In this document: piece after piece, positions 36,117-47,437 of the stretch
Numbering within the stretch: position 1 is the stretch's first letter
How the letters are laid out: each line of letters begins with the position of its first letter
Source: Capniomyces stellatus
Taxonomy: Eukaryota; Kickxellomycota; Harpellomycetes; Harpellales; Legeriomycetaceae
Assembly (NCBI GenBank): GCA_001661515.1
Contig: LUVW01000017.1
Coordinates: 62,001-126,000 of the forward strand
Direction of reading: 5' to 3'
Length of the DNA stretch: 64,000 nt
Translations under genes and position numbers: made by a program
Notes under the pieces: model-generated
The model's database searches: none
What the model was told of the DNA's origin: nothing
What the model saw: only the letters and a program-made list of their open reading frames with translations

Positions 36117-37013
36117 ATGAGAGTAGCCTTATTAACAAGTATATTATTATCCGGAGTTACAGCAACCAAAGCGCTCACAAAACTGGAGTCAAAACCAGGC
36201 ACCTTTAAAGACGTCAAAAGCAACAATGTAGAGCTAGAAGATAGTGTGGTGGCAAACATTTTTGGTGGGATAAATGCAGATGTAGAGGAATTCCCATATA
36301 TATCACTCTTGCATTTAAATAAAGACGGTGCTCCTTACTCGATGTGTACTGGAAACTTGATTTCCAGTAGGTTTATTTTAACAGCAGCACATTGTCTGAG
36401 AGGCTACAACTATGCAGCCAAGCCAGAAGACGTACATGTTTGGTTGGGCACAAACGAACTAAAACGACCACTAACACCAGGCTACTTGACCGTAAAAAAC
36501 TTGACTGTTCACGAAAATTTTAATGGCGAGTACCTAATGTCAGACATTGCTTTAATAGAACTAAACGACGATGTCCCCGAGTCGGTGGCTACACCAGTAA
36601 AGTTTTATCCACGTACAAGACCGCCAGAGAATGAAGTTTTTTCGGTTGCAGGGTTTGGTTTAGTTTCAAAAGAGGGTGCTAGAACAAGATACTTGCAAAA
36701 AGGAACAATCAAATTATCACACTCACCTGTCTGTAAAGGAATCAACCCAGCGTTTACCACAAATTCGGGAACATCCATATGCACAGATTCTCCCGGTTTA
36801 AACACACCATTCAACGGAGACTCGGGTGGACCACTAATTGCAACCTACAAAAACAAAAAGTTTTTGTATGGCTTGCTCAGTGTTGTGCTTGACGAGAGTG
36901 GCGAAGAAGCATTCGGAGATACTATGTACCAGTTCTACACAAACGTCTATTATTATTCCAAGTGGGTATCTAAACATACAAAGATCCCCTCCAGAGTTTT
37001 GTTTGGAATTTAA
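36117..37013 (+). CDS. Secreted chymotrypsin-fold serine protease (S1 family)
   Basis: 298 residues, one exon. Signal peptide covers about residues 1-16 (LLTSILLSGVTA), followed by a propeptide of about 30 residues and the mature start IFGG at 48. The triad is His92 (LTAAHC), Asp143 (MSDIAL) and Ser236 (NGDSGGP). Two disulfides are apparent: Cys77-Cys93 around the His loop, and Cys206-Cys222. The residue six before the active Ser is Thr230, not the Asp that defines trypsin, and the Cys191-Cys220 equivalent is missing. P1 specificity for Arg/Lys is therefore unlikely. The residue before IFGG is Asn47, not Arg/Lys, so activation by trypsin-type cleavage is also unlikely. It is secreted; the substrate is unknown. 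A role in nutrition or host contact is inference. Confidence 0.92.
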   Translation: MRVALLTSILLSGVTATKALTKLESKPGTFKDVKSNNVELEDSVVANIFGGINADVEEFPYISLLHLNKDGAPYSMCTGNLISSRFILTAAHCLRGYNYAAKPEDVHVWLGTNELKRPLTPGYLTVKNLTVHENFNGEYLMSDIALIELNDDVPESVATPVKFYPRTRPPENEVFSVAGFGLVSKEGARTRYLQKGTIKLSHSPVCKGINPAFTTNSGTSICTDSPGLNTPFNGDSGGPLIATYKNKKFLYGLLSVVLDESGEEAFGDTMYQFYTNVYYYSKWVSKHTKIPSRVLFGI

Positions 37014-37209
37014 TATTTAGGGTTGATCTATTGTTTATTTTATTTACTTTTTTTTTTTTTTACTAGATAATCTTTTTTGCAATGGTGATGAATGTGCCAT
37101 AATGTCATATTGTTGAGTATTAGGGCTAATTAAAAAGTGCACAAAACCAACTTTGGAGAGATACGAGTCAAATTTTTAGAAGAAATACATAATTGGTACA
37201 TTACTTTTT

Positions 37210-37357
37210 AGCTTGAGTTATTCGGTTTGTAATTAATTCTGTAGCTTTCCAGTGACATTTTTTTAAATTAGAGGGCTTTTCTTGGTGAAAAAAAGTGCCT
37301 TTTCCCCAGGAGTTCACCCAAAAGAAATTGAGGCCAGCTTTGTTAGAATTGAACCTA
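37210..37357 (+). repeat. Dispersed repeat family, copy 2
   Basis: GTTTGTAATTAATTCTGTA, CCAGTGACATTT, CCCCAGGAGTTCACCCA and GTTAGAATTGAACCTA line up in order with the other copies. Confidence 0.75.
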
Positions 37358-37450
37358 TATCACCACTGTATTGAAATCCAACGAATTAAACAGGTCAACA
37401 ATTTACTACAAACCGGAAGGGGGGGGGAGTTTTGTTGAAAGTAGATGTTT

Positions 37451-37598
37451 TAGCTTGGCTTGTCGGATTTGTAATTTATTTTGAAATTTATCTAGTGACA
37501 TTTATTACAATCACGAATGCTTTTTTTGCTGAACAAATGATTATTTCCTGCAGGAATTTACGAAGCGAAAACAACAAAATTAGCTTTGATCGAAATAA
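37451..37598 (+). repeat. Dispersed repeat family, copy 3
   Basis: TTGTCGGATTTGTAATTTAT, CTAGTGACATTTATTACAAT, TTTGCTGAACAAATGATT and TGCAGGAATTTACGAAGCGA align with the family. This is one of the least diverged copies against the minus-strand copy at 63685-63829. Confidence 0.8.
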
Positions 37599-37906
37599 CT
37601 TTACGGATACATCTATTATAAATGTTTGGTTAGCTCCGTTTTGTTGTTTTGAGTTTATTGTTTTTATTAATTGAAATGTTGTTTTGAATTTCACCACTTT
37701 TAAAAGCGAGTAGTAAATAATCGAACAAGGACAAATCCAGCTCTATTGGGATTGACGCGAAAAGTAAAGGTGAATTAGATCAAGTTATTCAGCATGAGAT
37801 TTAAGCAGAATATACAATTGTGGGATTTAGCAATTTACGAGATAAACCGAGGATAAAAAAAAGCAATACCAGCAAAGCCAAAAGAAGCAAAAAAGGAAAA
37901 GTTAAA

Positions 37907-40900
37907 ATGGGCGAAGAAAATCTTGATTGGGAGGAGCTGATAAGCACGTATGGTGTGTTTGGCAGTGTTCCCCAAGGGATTGGAGGCAGGTCAAGGTCGA
38001 TTTCGGGGGCAGGAAATAACGAAAGGGGCGGTAGGGGCAAAAGTAAATTTACAGGGTATCTTTATGTTTGACATGGCGATTGAAATAATGTCAGCAATAT
38101 AATAAGATAAATGGTGACAAAAGCGATGGGGAGGGGAGGCTGGGGGATAATAATAGACACAACTGAGAAAATGATGTTGAAAAATAGGAGAGGGGAGTGG
38201 CTCAAGACAAGTGGTGGATTTAGGGGTTTTGGAACAGGCATTGGTTAAGTTGTGCAAAAAGACAGAAAAGGATAAAGCGATGGAAATAGAGGAGGACATA
38301 ATGGATGTGGCTTGTTTTTTAGAGGAGTATGATATAGAGTTAACAGACAGAGTACGAGAAGTGGTGGTAATGTAAGGAATAAAGAGTTGGAAAAGTTTAA
38401 ATAAAAGCAGAAAATAAAGATTAGGAAAGAAAGGAAGGGGAAGTTGAGGAAATACCAAAGTGATTGAAAGATTGTAAGGGATTGGGGAACAAGAGTTAAC
38501 GCAAAGGAATGAATTATTATTATTTTTGTAAAATAGGAGTTTGCCAAGGTTGCTATCACACCAAAAGCATTTGGTTAGGGTAAAGGTATACAAGTTAATG
38601 ATGCAAGTGATGAATGTGATGGAGTTGAAGGCACACAGAAAGTATCTAGAGCTGTGTGTAATTAAGTCGTTGTTGCAAACAGAAAAGGTGCAGATCGAGA
38701 GAGAGGTGGCGCTAAGATTTTTTAGATGGATGTTTGAGTCGGTTTACAGCTATATCCAAAAGAAAGAGGAGGAAGAGGAGAGGGAGTTGGGAGTGGAGGA
38801 GGTAGAGAGGGAGTATAGTAGTATGGTGAGTGGGCAGGCAGTAATAAAAACGTTGATATCTATAGCTGAGCAACCGGATGATAAGATGCGGAGTGTTTGT
38901 TTGGAGACGTTGTGCGAGGTGCTGATTAGGCGGCCAATAGAGATAATCAAGGCGAATGGGTTAAGGGTGATAATAAACTGTGCGTTAGATGGGCCATACC
39001 ACGTGAGTATGGCGATATGTTCGGCGTTGCAATATTTTTTAGATCGTCCGGAAACAAGGAGGTATGTGCATTTGAGGCTAGACTTGGAGGTGCTGGTTAG
39101 TGCGATAACATTAGACTATGAGAAGAGCGAGTATTCGTTGGAAAGGGCGAAGATAGGGATCCATATGCTGACACAGATATTGAAGAGCTGGGCGGGGGTA
39201 CAGTATATTGAGTCAGGGGGTTTTTGTATAATCAAGTCGATTACAAGTTCATTGAAGATATTGGAGACGCATAGGATAGGGATACTGGGGATGCTGTTTG
39301 AGCTTTTTGGACTAGCGCAGGACTTTGACTTGATGAAGCAGTTGCAGAGTTCAAACCAGAGCAACGATGAGTCGTGGGATAAACTAGTGAGGAATTATCC
39401 AATGGCGATAGACAGCAATGCGGTTGGTGGCAGGAACGAGTTTGGGGTTGGGGAGAGGGAGTTGTTTGGGCCGGTTGAGTACTACAGGACAATGTTGATT
39501 AGGATGTTTATTAAGAACGGGTTGCTGGAGGCGTTGGCAAAGGTGATAGAGAGCAAGGAGGCGGGGAGTGTGGAGGCGGCATCGATTTTGATGAAATGGT
39601 TGGGAACGAACAAGAAGATTAACTTGCCAAAAGAAGAGGTGGTGGAAATACAGAGGCAGAGGAGGCTGATTGGGCAGGGGTTGCGGTTGAAGGGCAAAAA
39701 AAGCGCTGTGAACGAAGGGATAAAGACAATATCGATAATAGAGAGTGCGTTGGAGGCGCCAGACATAAACATCAGCAAGAGAAAGGTGCATTTCATGAGG
39801 TGGTATCTGATGAACCAAAGTGGCGGCGTGCGTAGTAAGGAAATGAGCGAGAAGGGGTTGGGGATTGGCAGAGACAATGAAGTTGAAAGGATGATGGCAA
39901 AGGGCGGAGGGATAAAGGGGAAAGGGGTAGATGTAGATAGGGATAGAGGTAGGGATAGGCGAGGAGAGATACGAGGAGATACTGGATATTTGAAAAGTAG
40001 CGGGAGTAGCACGGTATTGGGAAGCGAAAGCATAAACACAGGAGTAAACGTAGGTGGGATTGACAGCAATAGCAACAGTAACATCAGCTATAGTGCAAGC
40101 ACAAGTAGATTTGAATTGGTGAGCGAAGGTGACGCAAAGGGTAAAATTAAGGGCAAGAGTATGGGCGCAAAGTTAAACGGTCCTGTTCATAGTCATAGTC
40201 ACAGTCACAGCCATAGTCACAGCCATAGTCATAGTCATAGTCATAGTCATGGCCATAACCCTAACCCTAGCCATAACCCTAGCCATAACCCTAGCCATAA
40301 CAATAGCCATGGCTTCGAGCATGGGTATGAGTATGAGTACGAATATGAGTATGGGTATGGGCACGAGTATGAACATGGTGGTTCTTTGGATAAAGAGAAA
40401 CAGCCAACGTCTGATAGTTTAGTGTTTAGTCCGCATCACAATACAAACCCGGTTACAAAAAACAATGCTGAGGGTTACACTGGAGACGTCAACCCCAAAG
40501 GAAATGGTTCTAACAGAAGTAAATACGGCAACGATGGGCAATTGGGTAAAGCAGGAGGTTGTGGAGAGCACAGGGCTGGTGAGCAGGGCGGTGTACAAGG
40601 GCAAGCGGCAAGAAAAGCACAGATTGGGGGACTCAACAGCCAGTCGATGGCAACAAAACTGGAGCGCGAGAAAGAAATTACAGTTAAGCAGAGGGAAGCA
40701 GCTATGGATTCGAAAAAATTTGGAGGTCAGGGCGCAGAAAAGTCTTGGAGAGTGGATGCCTTTAGCTCAGATGGCCAGAGTACCAGTCTTGGGTTGGGTG
40801 GCAGCACGAAAGACGGCTTTGGAAACAGTAAATCTGGCGGAAACATCAGCGTGGTTAATGAGGTAAACAGTCCGTTTAGCGACTATGGCGACTTTAAGTC

Positions 40901-43662
40901 TATATTTAGCGAAGGCTGCGACAACAGTTTTGTTCGAGGATCTTTTGATACTAGCAATGTGATTGAGGGTAGCAGCAGCAGTGTTGGTAGCAACGTTGAT
41001 AGGGGTGGAGATGGTAGAGGTGGAGATGTAGGATTAGATGGAGAAAAGGATATCAGCAACAAAAACCTCAACCTCAACCTCAGTCTGAATATGAATCTGA
41101 GCTTCAGTCGGACAAGAGGATCGAGCTTTGACCTGGGTCAGTCAGGCATTCGGTCGCCGCTGACCAGAAACATCAACATAAATGTAGGCAAGGGTTTGAC
41201 AAGTCTGGGGCTAAACAAGGCGGTTTTAACGCCAAGCTCGCCAATAAACCAATCAACACATCTGATCCAAGCAATCCAAGCGCAGGAAAAGAGCCAGGCG
41301 ATGGAGAGAATGAAGAGCGAAAAGGCAATAAAGAGGTTGCAGGAGCAGAGCTATGTGCTGAAGAAGGAGTCGCCAGACGATTGGAACTGGGAAGCAATAG
41401 AGGAGATGCTGTTTGGCGATTTGCTGGTTGATAGACTTAGGCTGCTGGACATGATAAAGAACTCGCTGTTTCTGCACCGGCTGATTCGCTTTTACATGCC
41501 CTCGGTGATGGATTTCAGTGGGATGGGAAGGGACAAGGTAAGCGAGAACTGCGCAGAGGTTGGTGTTCAGCTGGTTAAGGTGTTGATGACGTCGGCGGAC
41601 GGGATGCTTTTTGTTGAGGAAAGCGGGCTGCTGCAGGACATAGTCGCCCACTTGGAAATGATGGCCAGCAACAGCAAAAGGAGGAACGGCGAGTCGTGTT
41701 TTGAAAAAGACCTACTGAACGTGAGCGGAAACGGAAGCTACTTTACCATGCTCAAGGAGATTGGCGAGAGCAAAGGCGGCATGAAGTTGCTCGAAAGACA
41801 CAGCCTGTTTGAGGTATACACCAAACTCACTATGAGAAAGGGCAACGGGTACTTGCTAAGCAGAATACTCTCAAGCATGAACTACAGCGAAGTTGGTCAC
41901 TCAATTATAATAGTAAAAAGGGTTGTTAGCTCTCCTTATGCCGATATAGTAAACTCCGTATTTCCCCTGCTCAATAAGCTCGTTGTCGACTATTACAGCT
42001 GCGTTAGCTGGGGTGGCGATAGGGAGAGCAGTTATGACGATTTTCGCTGGTGTGTTTTGGTCTTGGTAAAGTTGCTGTATAGCCAGCTCGACTCAGTAGT
42101 TAAAAACGCCATTGCTACTTTGATTATGATTTTTGATTATGACGACTACCACTTCAATCGCATCAACATCCATGGAAACCCGCCCATCAATACCGCGTTG
42201 GGTACGATGAATGCAAATCCTGATTCTGGCTTCACCAATCGTTCTGCCAAATCTGAAAGCCTGGACAGTTACGATAATGGCGTTCGCTGGTGTCAACAAA
42301 GCGCAATGTCGTTTTTCTTGTTGCTGGAACCAAGGCTTGATTTGATTGGGACAAAGCAGCTGAATCCGTTGCTGCTGAGGTAAATCCTTTTGCTTGTTTG
42401 TTATTTTTACCACTGATTTTGTTATTGTTTTTACCGCTAATATTGTTATTATTGTTTTTGCTGATTCTAGGCTGATTTGCTGTAATGAGGGGTTCAGGTA
42501 TTGCGAAAAGTTCAACCTGGTTGGGCCAGAGCTTGGTAGGTGGATGAGCACTGTTGGGTTAGAGTATGTGTACAGGACCGAGTTGAACATTTCCAAATGT
42601 TTGAACCACGGACCGATATTCAGCTCAATCAACCAAGGCCTGGGGACAAACAACAACAGTAGCAACCTAAACTTGAATGCCGATTCAAGCACAGACATCA
42701 ATATATTCAAGGATGGAATTTATAGTATGGGAGGCACAGCAAACTTAAACAGACAAATGTTTAATAGGATAAACAGTAGTGCCGAGGATGTAGGACGGGA
42801 TGGCATGTATTCAGAGTTCAACAGGGATGCCGAGCCAAGTGCAAGTGCTGAGAGGAGTGTGGACTATTACCTGAGGCCACATCTGTTTGGGCAGTTGTCA
42901 AAGTGTGAGATGGGGATACGGTTTTTAAGAAAGCAGGAGGTAGTAAAGTTGCTGCTGGAAACAGCGATGAACATCGAGTTTGAGTCTACTGCTAAAGATG
43001 ATGTGCTGGGGCTAAAGGCAACACTATGGGCCATTGGTGCAGTGAGTTCGACGAGCTTGGGGTTGCAGTTGGTTGAAGAGACGCAGGCTGAGATAAACTA
43101 CGGTCGCTCGGTTGTAGAATTGGTGCTGGAAATAGGAAAATCCGCCAAAATCGTGTCTGTAAAGGGAACGTGTTTGTTTGTTCTGGGGCTGATGAGCAAA
43201 AACGCTGAGGTTGCGAGGCTGCTCGCTGAAAAGTTTGGGTACTTGGAGTGCTATAACAGCAAGGACAGTGCGTTCATGTACTGCGTGCCAGACGTCATAG
43301 GCGAAATAATGAACGTTGACGATTGGAGCAAAAAATCTGTGCTGCGCCCGGTTAGTGTAGCGTATGAACTGATCGACGATATCCCCCAGGACTTGGATTC
43401 CGTCATGGTCGAGATACTTTCTACTGTCATGGCAATGGCCACGCATATCCTCACCACAACTGCATCAAAGACGTTGATGAAGTTGCGTGCAACGCACCCG
43501 CATTACTTTCGGATTGATAGGCTGCTTGAGCTGACATGTGCTATTTTTGCAAGATATAGGTTTCGGCTCAGCACGAGACGCTTTGTAATGGGACTGTTTG
43601 ACGTGTCAAGCATAGCTTTTTACCCAAATTTAACTAGTGGTATTCTGGAACAATCAAAATAA
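37907..43662 (+). CDS. RICTOR: RICTOR / Avo3 / Ste20, TORC2 scaffold
   Basis: Four exons: 37907-38055, 38207-38371, 38537-42379 and 42471-43662. They sum to 5349 nt (1782 residues). The last intron is certain: AG|GTAAAT to TTCTAG restores LLLRLICCNEG. The first two exons are phase-consistent but less certain. RICTOR family blocks occur in order: helical-repeat N-terminus with MRSVCLETLCEVLIRRP and NGLRVIINCALDGP, then LDRPETRRYV, the middle block DDWNWEAIEEML...RLIRFYMPSVMDF, the GESKGGMKLLERHSLFEVYTKL region, and a C-terminal YLRPHLFGQLSK...LKATLWAIGAVSS block. It organises TOR complex 2, which phosphorylates AGC kinases and controls actin and membrane stress. A long disordered insertion lies between N-terminal and middle blocks and includes an (HS)n tract. 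Confidence 0.9.
40187..40380 (+). repeat. In-frame microsatellite block in RICTOR
   Basis: A CATAGT hexamer array (about ten His-Ser pairs) is followed by 12-bp AACCCTAGCCAT units encoding NPSH, then GAGTAT repeats encoding Glu-Tyr. It lies in the disordered linker. All three arrays have unit lengths that are multiples of 3 and so preserve frame. Confidence 0.9.
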
Positions 43663-44257
43663 TTTATACTGTCATTATTAGCATCAATATCATCAATAGT
43701 TTTTTTTTTTTTTTGTAAAAAGAGAAAAGAAAAAGAGAAAAGAAAAAGAAAAAGTGAAAAGAAAAGAATTGGGAAATATAATTGGCTGGTAGGTGTAAAT
43801 TGAAAATGATAAAAGTTGAAATAGCGTGTTTTAGATCTAATTGGATATTGCTGGACAATAATAAATAAACAAAATGGTATAACAAAACGGGATACTATTT
43901 GACCATCGTGGATAAATTTTATTTATTTATTAAAGAGACGTGAATTAATTTGAAGTGAATAACGGATTTAAAAAAAAAAAAAAAGAAAAAAAAGTTGAAT
44001 ATTGGTTTGAATAATTTTGTAGATATATTGATATAATATTGAAAACAATAAAACGTTTTCTAGTTTTAAATACGTTAACGTGGAACAAAAACATCAATAA
44101 AAACACCAACAAAAAAAAAATAGGAAAAAAAAGGAAAGAAAGTGAATAAAAATAAAGGGTTTGAAAGGAATTTGGATCGAAATTAGAGCTAGAGTCAGAT
44201 TTAGAATCAAAATTGAGTTTTGACTGCAAAAATAAAATAAAAAATAAATAAAAAAGG
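43663..44257. other. Intergenic, RICTOR to ISWI
   Basis: About 600 bp of A-rich leader and trailer DNA with GAAAA runs. The apparent minus-strand frames (43664-44343) are poly-Phe/Leu translations of A-rich sequence. The ISWI promoter must lie here. Confidence 0.6.
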
Positions 44258-47200
44258 ATGGATTTGGAAGAGAAAAGTAAAAAGCGAAGTGGGGATGAAG
44301 AGGAAAAAGATGCTGTTATGAGCAATGGCAATATAATTAGCAATGAAAACGGGAGTAGGGCGTCTTCGGAGGAAGATGAGGAGTATATGAATGGGGAAGT
44401 AAAGAAGAAGAAGCAAAGGATAAGTGTGGCGGAAGAGGGTAAAGATACTAAAAAGGCAAAGAGGATAGCATACTTGTTGGGACAGACAGAGGTGTTTTCG
44501 CACTTTATGAAGGATTATATACAGGATGAGAAGCTGAAGAAGCAAGTGGAGGAGCAAATAGAAAATAACAAGAGTTTAAAGGCGAGATTAGCATCGACTG
44601 GAAAGGAAAAAAAGGTGAGCAGGGGAAGAAAGTCGGAGAAGGAGGAGGATGAAGCGCTGTTGCAGACGGAAGTGGAGGAGGAGAAGGAGGGAGTGGGGAT
44701 GGTGGAGTTTACGGAGACACCGGGGTATGTAAAGGGAGGGAAAATGAGAGATTACCAGCTGAGGGGGCTAAATTGGATGATTTGGATGTATGATAATGGG
44801 ATGAATGGGATATTAGCGGATGAGATGGGGTTGGGGAAAACGTTGCAGACGATCAGTTTGTTGGGGTACCTGAAGCACTTTGCGCAAGTGTCTGGGCCGC
44901 ACTTGATAGTGGTTCCAAAAACAACGCTGCATAATTGGGAGATGGAGTTCAAGAAGTGGGTGCCGACGCTAAAAACGACGGTGCTGCATGGGGACAAGGA
45001 GAAGAGAAAGGAGATATTTAAGGAGATCTCGACAGACGAGAACCTAGAGTGTTTGATAACAACGTACGAGATGTGTTTGCTTTGCAAGTCGCAGCTGTCC
45101 AAGATCAAGTTTAGCTACATTATTGTTGATGAGGCACACAGAATCAAGAACGAAAACAGTTCGTTGAGTATGATTATCAGGACGTTTGAATCGGAGAACC
45201 GGCTACTGATTACGGGAACACCACTGCAGAATAACCTGCACGAGCTGTGGGCGCTGCTAAACTTTCTGTTGCCAGATATTTTCGGGAGTTCACTGGAGTT
45301 TGACGAGTATTTTGGGGGGAAGCAGCAGAGCTCAGACGCGACACAGACCAGTGGGAGCGGCGAGGAGAATGATGGGGAAAGGGTTACGCAGTTGCAAAAG
45401 ATCCTGCAGCCGTTTGTGCTGAGACGGATCAAGTCGCAGGTGGAGCACTCGTTGTTGCCGAAAAAAGAGATCAACGTGTACGTTGGACTGTCGGAGATGC
45501 AAAAGACGTGGTACAAGCGGATCCTGGAGAAGGATTTGGAGGCGGTGAACGGAGTGATTGGGAAGAAGGAGGGGCAGATGCGGCTGCTGAATATAGTGAT
45601 GCAGCTGAGAAAGTGCTGTAACCACCCGTACCTGTTTACGGGAGCAGAGCCGGGACCGCCGTACACAACGGACGAGCATTTGGTGGAGAACTCAAACAAG
45701 ATGGTGGTGCTGGACAAGCTGCTGATGCAGTTCAAGAAGCAAAAGAGCCGGGTTCTGATTTTCAGCCAGATGAGTCGGATGCTGGACATTCTGGAGGATT
45801 ACTGCGGGTTTAGAGGGTTTGGGTACAACCGAATTGATGGGCAAACGTCGCATGAGGACCGAATCAGTGCGATTGACGAGTACAACGAGCCAAACAGCTC
45901 AAAGTTTGTGTTTCTGTTGACAACAAGAGCGGGTGGATTAGGAATCAACTTGACCAGTGCAGACATAGTAATCATCTACGACTCGGACTGGAACCCGCAG
46001 GTGGATCTGCAGGCGCAGGACAGAGCTCACCGGATTGGGCAGCTCAAGCAGGTGTATGTGTACAGGCTGATTACCGAAAATGCGGTTGAAGAAAAGGTGC
46101 TTGAACGAGCAATGCAGAAGCTCAGGCTTGATCAGCTGGTTATCCAGCAGGGCAGACTTGACCAGTCAAAGACATCCAAGTCCATTGTCAACAAAAGCCA
46201 GATGCTCGACATGGTCCAGTTTGGCGCCCACGACATAATCAACCACAAATCCGCGGATGGCGCGTCAGACAGTGCGGCTGTTGATTTGGACTCGATTTTG
46301 AACAAGAGCTTGCAAAAGACCAACGAGCTCCAGCAAAAGTACTCGCTCATGTCTCTCGATGATGTCGTCAACTTCAACGGCGATAATGTCTCATACAGGC
46401 AGCAGTTCAACCCTGACGGGTCTGTCGTTGAGGAGAGCAAAAAGGCTGCCCCTAGCTTCAGCCTGGGCATGGACTGGATCATGCCAACAAAGAGAGAGCG
46501 CAAGGTCAACTACGCCGTTGACGACTACTACCGCGAGGCAATGCGAGCAAACACCACCACCACCACCAAGGAAAAGGACCCCTTCAGGTCCCTCAAGCAG
46601 CCAACCATCTACGACTTCCAGTTCTACCCCCCAAAGCTCTACGAACTGTTTGAGAAGGAAAAGTTGTACTTTCAAAAAATGAACCCAGCTGCCAGCTCCT
46701 CCGCTGCTGCCGGTGCCGCTGTTGATCCCGAAAAGCTCAGCAACGCTGAACCGCTGACTGAAGACGAAGTCAAGCTAAAGAACGACCTCATTGAACAGTG
46801 TCTCTCGCAGACAACCGAGGACATAATCGCCAATCGCGGCGCGTACGGCTTTCCAAATTGGGCTAGACGCGACTATTTCGCGTTGGTTCGGATGATCGAA
46901 AAGTACGGCAACTCTGATCTCAGCTTGTATGAAAAGTACATGGCCAACTCTGCTATTGACAAACCTGACGACGAGATCATGCTGTACCTCACCGTGTTTA
47001 TGGCCAAGTACGAGCTGCTAGCTGAGGCTGAGGTTGCCCGTGTTAGTGCTGCCATATCCAAGGGGAACAGCAAGGTTGAGGGGATTCTGGCCAGTCAAAA
47101 GTACCTCTCCAAGTACGTGACCTTTGCTGGCTGTGATGCTGGTAACGACGTCAAGTATATTCTGAACAAAAAGAAGTTTGACACCATATCAAATCTGTTC

Positions 47201-47437
47201 AGGACCAACAAGAAGTTTACTGCAGAGGAGGACTTTTTCATCATGTGCTCGCTCAACAATCTCGATTTGTTTGACGTTGATATTTACACAAAGCTGCAGA
47301 CTCTGGTCCGGTCCAATCCCGGATTCAGGTTCAACTGGTTTATAAAGTCAAGGAGCGCTCTCGAACTGCAGCGCAGATCGTTTAACCTGCTTTCCACCGT
47401 TGTCAAACACCAGAGCGTTCTTGATGAAATCCTTTAA
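44258..47437 (+). CDS. ISWI: ISWI-family chromatin-remodelling ATPase
   Basis: 1059 residues, one exon. The N-terminal 150 residues are acidic/basic and disordered. The SNF2 ATPase follows: LADEMGLGKT (Walker A, 187-195), VDEAHRIKN (290-298), TGTPLQNNLHELWALLNFLLP, the helicase C lobe with IDGQTSHEDR and LLTTRAGGLGINL, and QAQDRAHRIGQ (motif VI). The C-terminus has HAND (about 755-850; NYAVDDYYREAM), SANT (about 855-910; FPNWARRDYFALVRMIEKYG) and SLIDE (about 940-1045; KFTAEEDFFIMC). This order defines ISWI (yeast Isw1/Isw2, animal SNF2H). It slides and spaces nucleosomes in the nucleus with accessory subunits not found here. I cannot say whether it is the Isw1 or Isw2 type. Codon choice shifts along the gene from G-ending to C-ending. 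Confidence 0.96.
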   Translation: MDLEEKSKKRSGDEEEKDAVMSNGNIISNENGSRASSEEDEEYMNGEVKKKKQRISVAEEGKDTKKAKRIAYLLGQTEVFSHFMKDYIQDEKLKKQVEEQIENNKSLKARLASTGKEKKVSRGRKSEKEEDEALLQTEVEEEKEGVGMVEFTETPGYVKGGKMRDYQLRGLNWMIWMYDNGMNGILADEMGLGKTLQTISLLGYLKHFAQVSGPHLIVVPKTTLHNWEMEFKKWVPTLKTTVLHGDKEKRKEIFKEISTDENLECLITTYEMCLLCKSQLSKIKFSYIIVDEAHRIKNENSSLSMIIRTFESENRLLITGTPLQNNLHELWALLNFLLPDIFGSSLEFDEYFGGKQQSSDATQTSGSGEENDGERVTQLQKILQPFVLRRIKSQVEHSLLPKKEINVYVGLSEMQKTWYKRILEKDLEAVNGVIGKKEGQMRLLNIVMQLRKCCNHPYLFTGAEPGPPYTTDEHLVENSNKMVVLDKLLMQFKKQKSRVLIFSQMSRMLDILEDYCGFRGFGYNRIDGQTSHEDRISAIDEYNEPNSSKFVFLLTTRAGGLGINLTSADIVIIYDSDWNPQVDLQAQDRAHRIGQLKQVYVYRLITENAVEEKVLERAMQKLRLDQLVIQQGRLDQSKTSKSIVNKSQMLDMVQFGAHDIINHKSADGASDSAAVDLDSILNKSLQKTNELQQKYSLMSLDDVVNFNGDNVSYRQQFNPDGSVVEESKKAAPSFSLGMDWIMPTKRERKVNYAVDDYYREAMRANTTTTTKEKDPFRSLKQPTIYDFQFYPPKLYELFEKEKLYFQKMNPAASSSAAAGAAVDPEKLSNAEPLTEDEVKLKNDLIEQCLSQTTEDIIANRGAYGFPNWARRDYFALVRMIEKYGNSDLSLYEKYMANSAIDKPDDEIMLYLTVFMAKYELLAEAEVARVSAAISKGNSKVEGILASQKYLSKYVTFAGCDAGNDVKYILNKKKFDTISNLFRTNKKFTAEEDFFIMCSLNNLDLFDVDIYTKLQTLVRSNPGFRFNWFIKSRSALELQRRSFNLLSTVVKHQSVLDEIL

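Larger units (their letters stand above)
37014..37906. other. Intergenic with two dispersed repeats
   Basis: Holds two directly oriented copies of the dispersed repeat (37210-37357, 37451-37598) separated by a G9 tract at 37419-37427. RICTOR begins about 300 bp further on. No gene supported. Confidence 0.6.

Noticed and set aside
38245..38593. Minus-strand frames overlapping the RICTOR 5' region
   Set aside because: Pyrimidine-rich translation (Ser/Phe/Pro/Leu) of the purine-rich coding strand; the plus-strand exons are phase-consistent.
40256..40300. CCCTAACCCT-like sequence suggesting an internal telomere repeat
   Set aside because: It is part of the in-frame 12-bp NPSH coding array in RICTOR and does not form a regular CCCTAA run.
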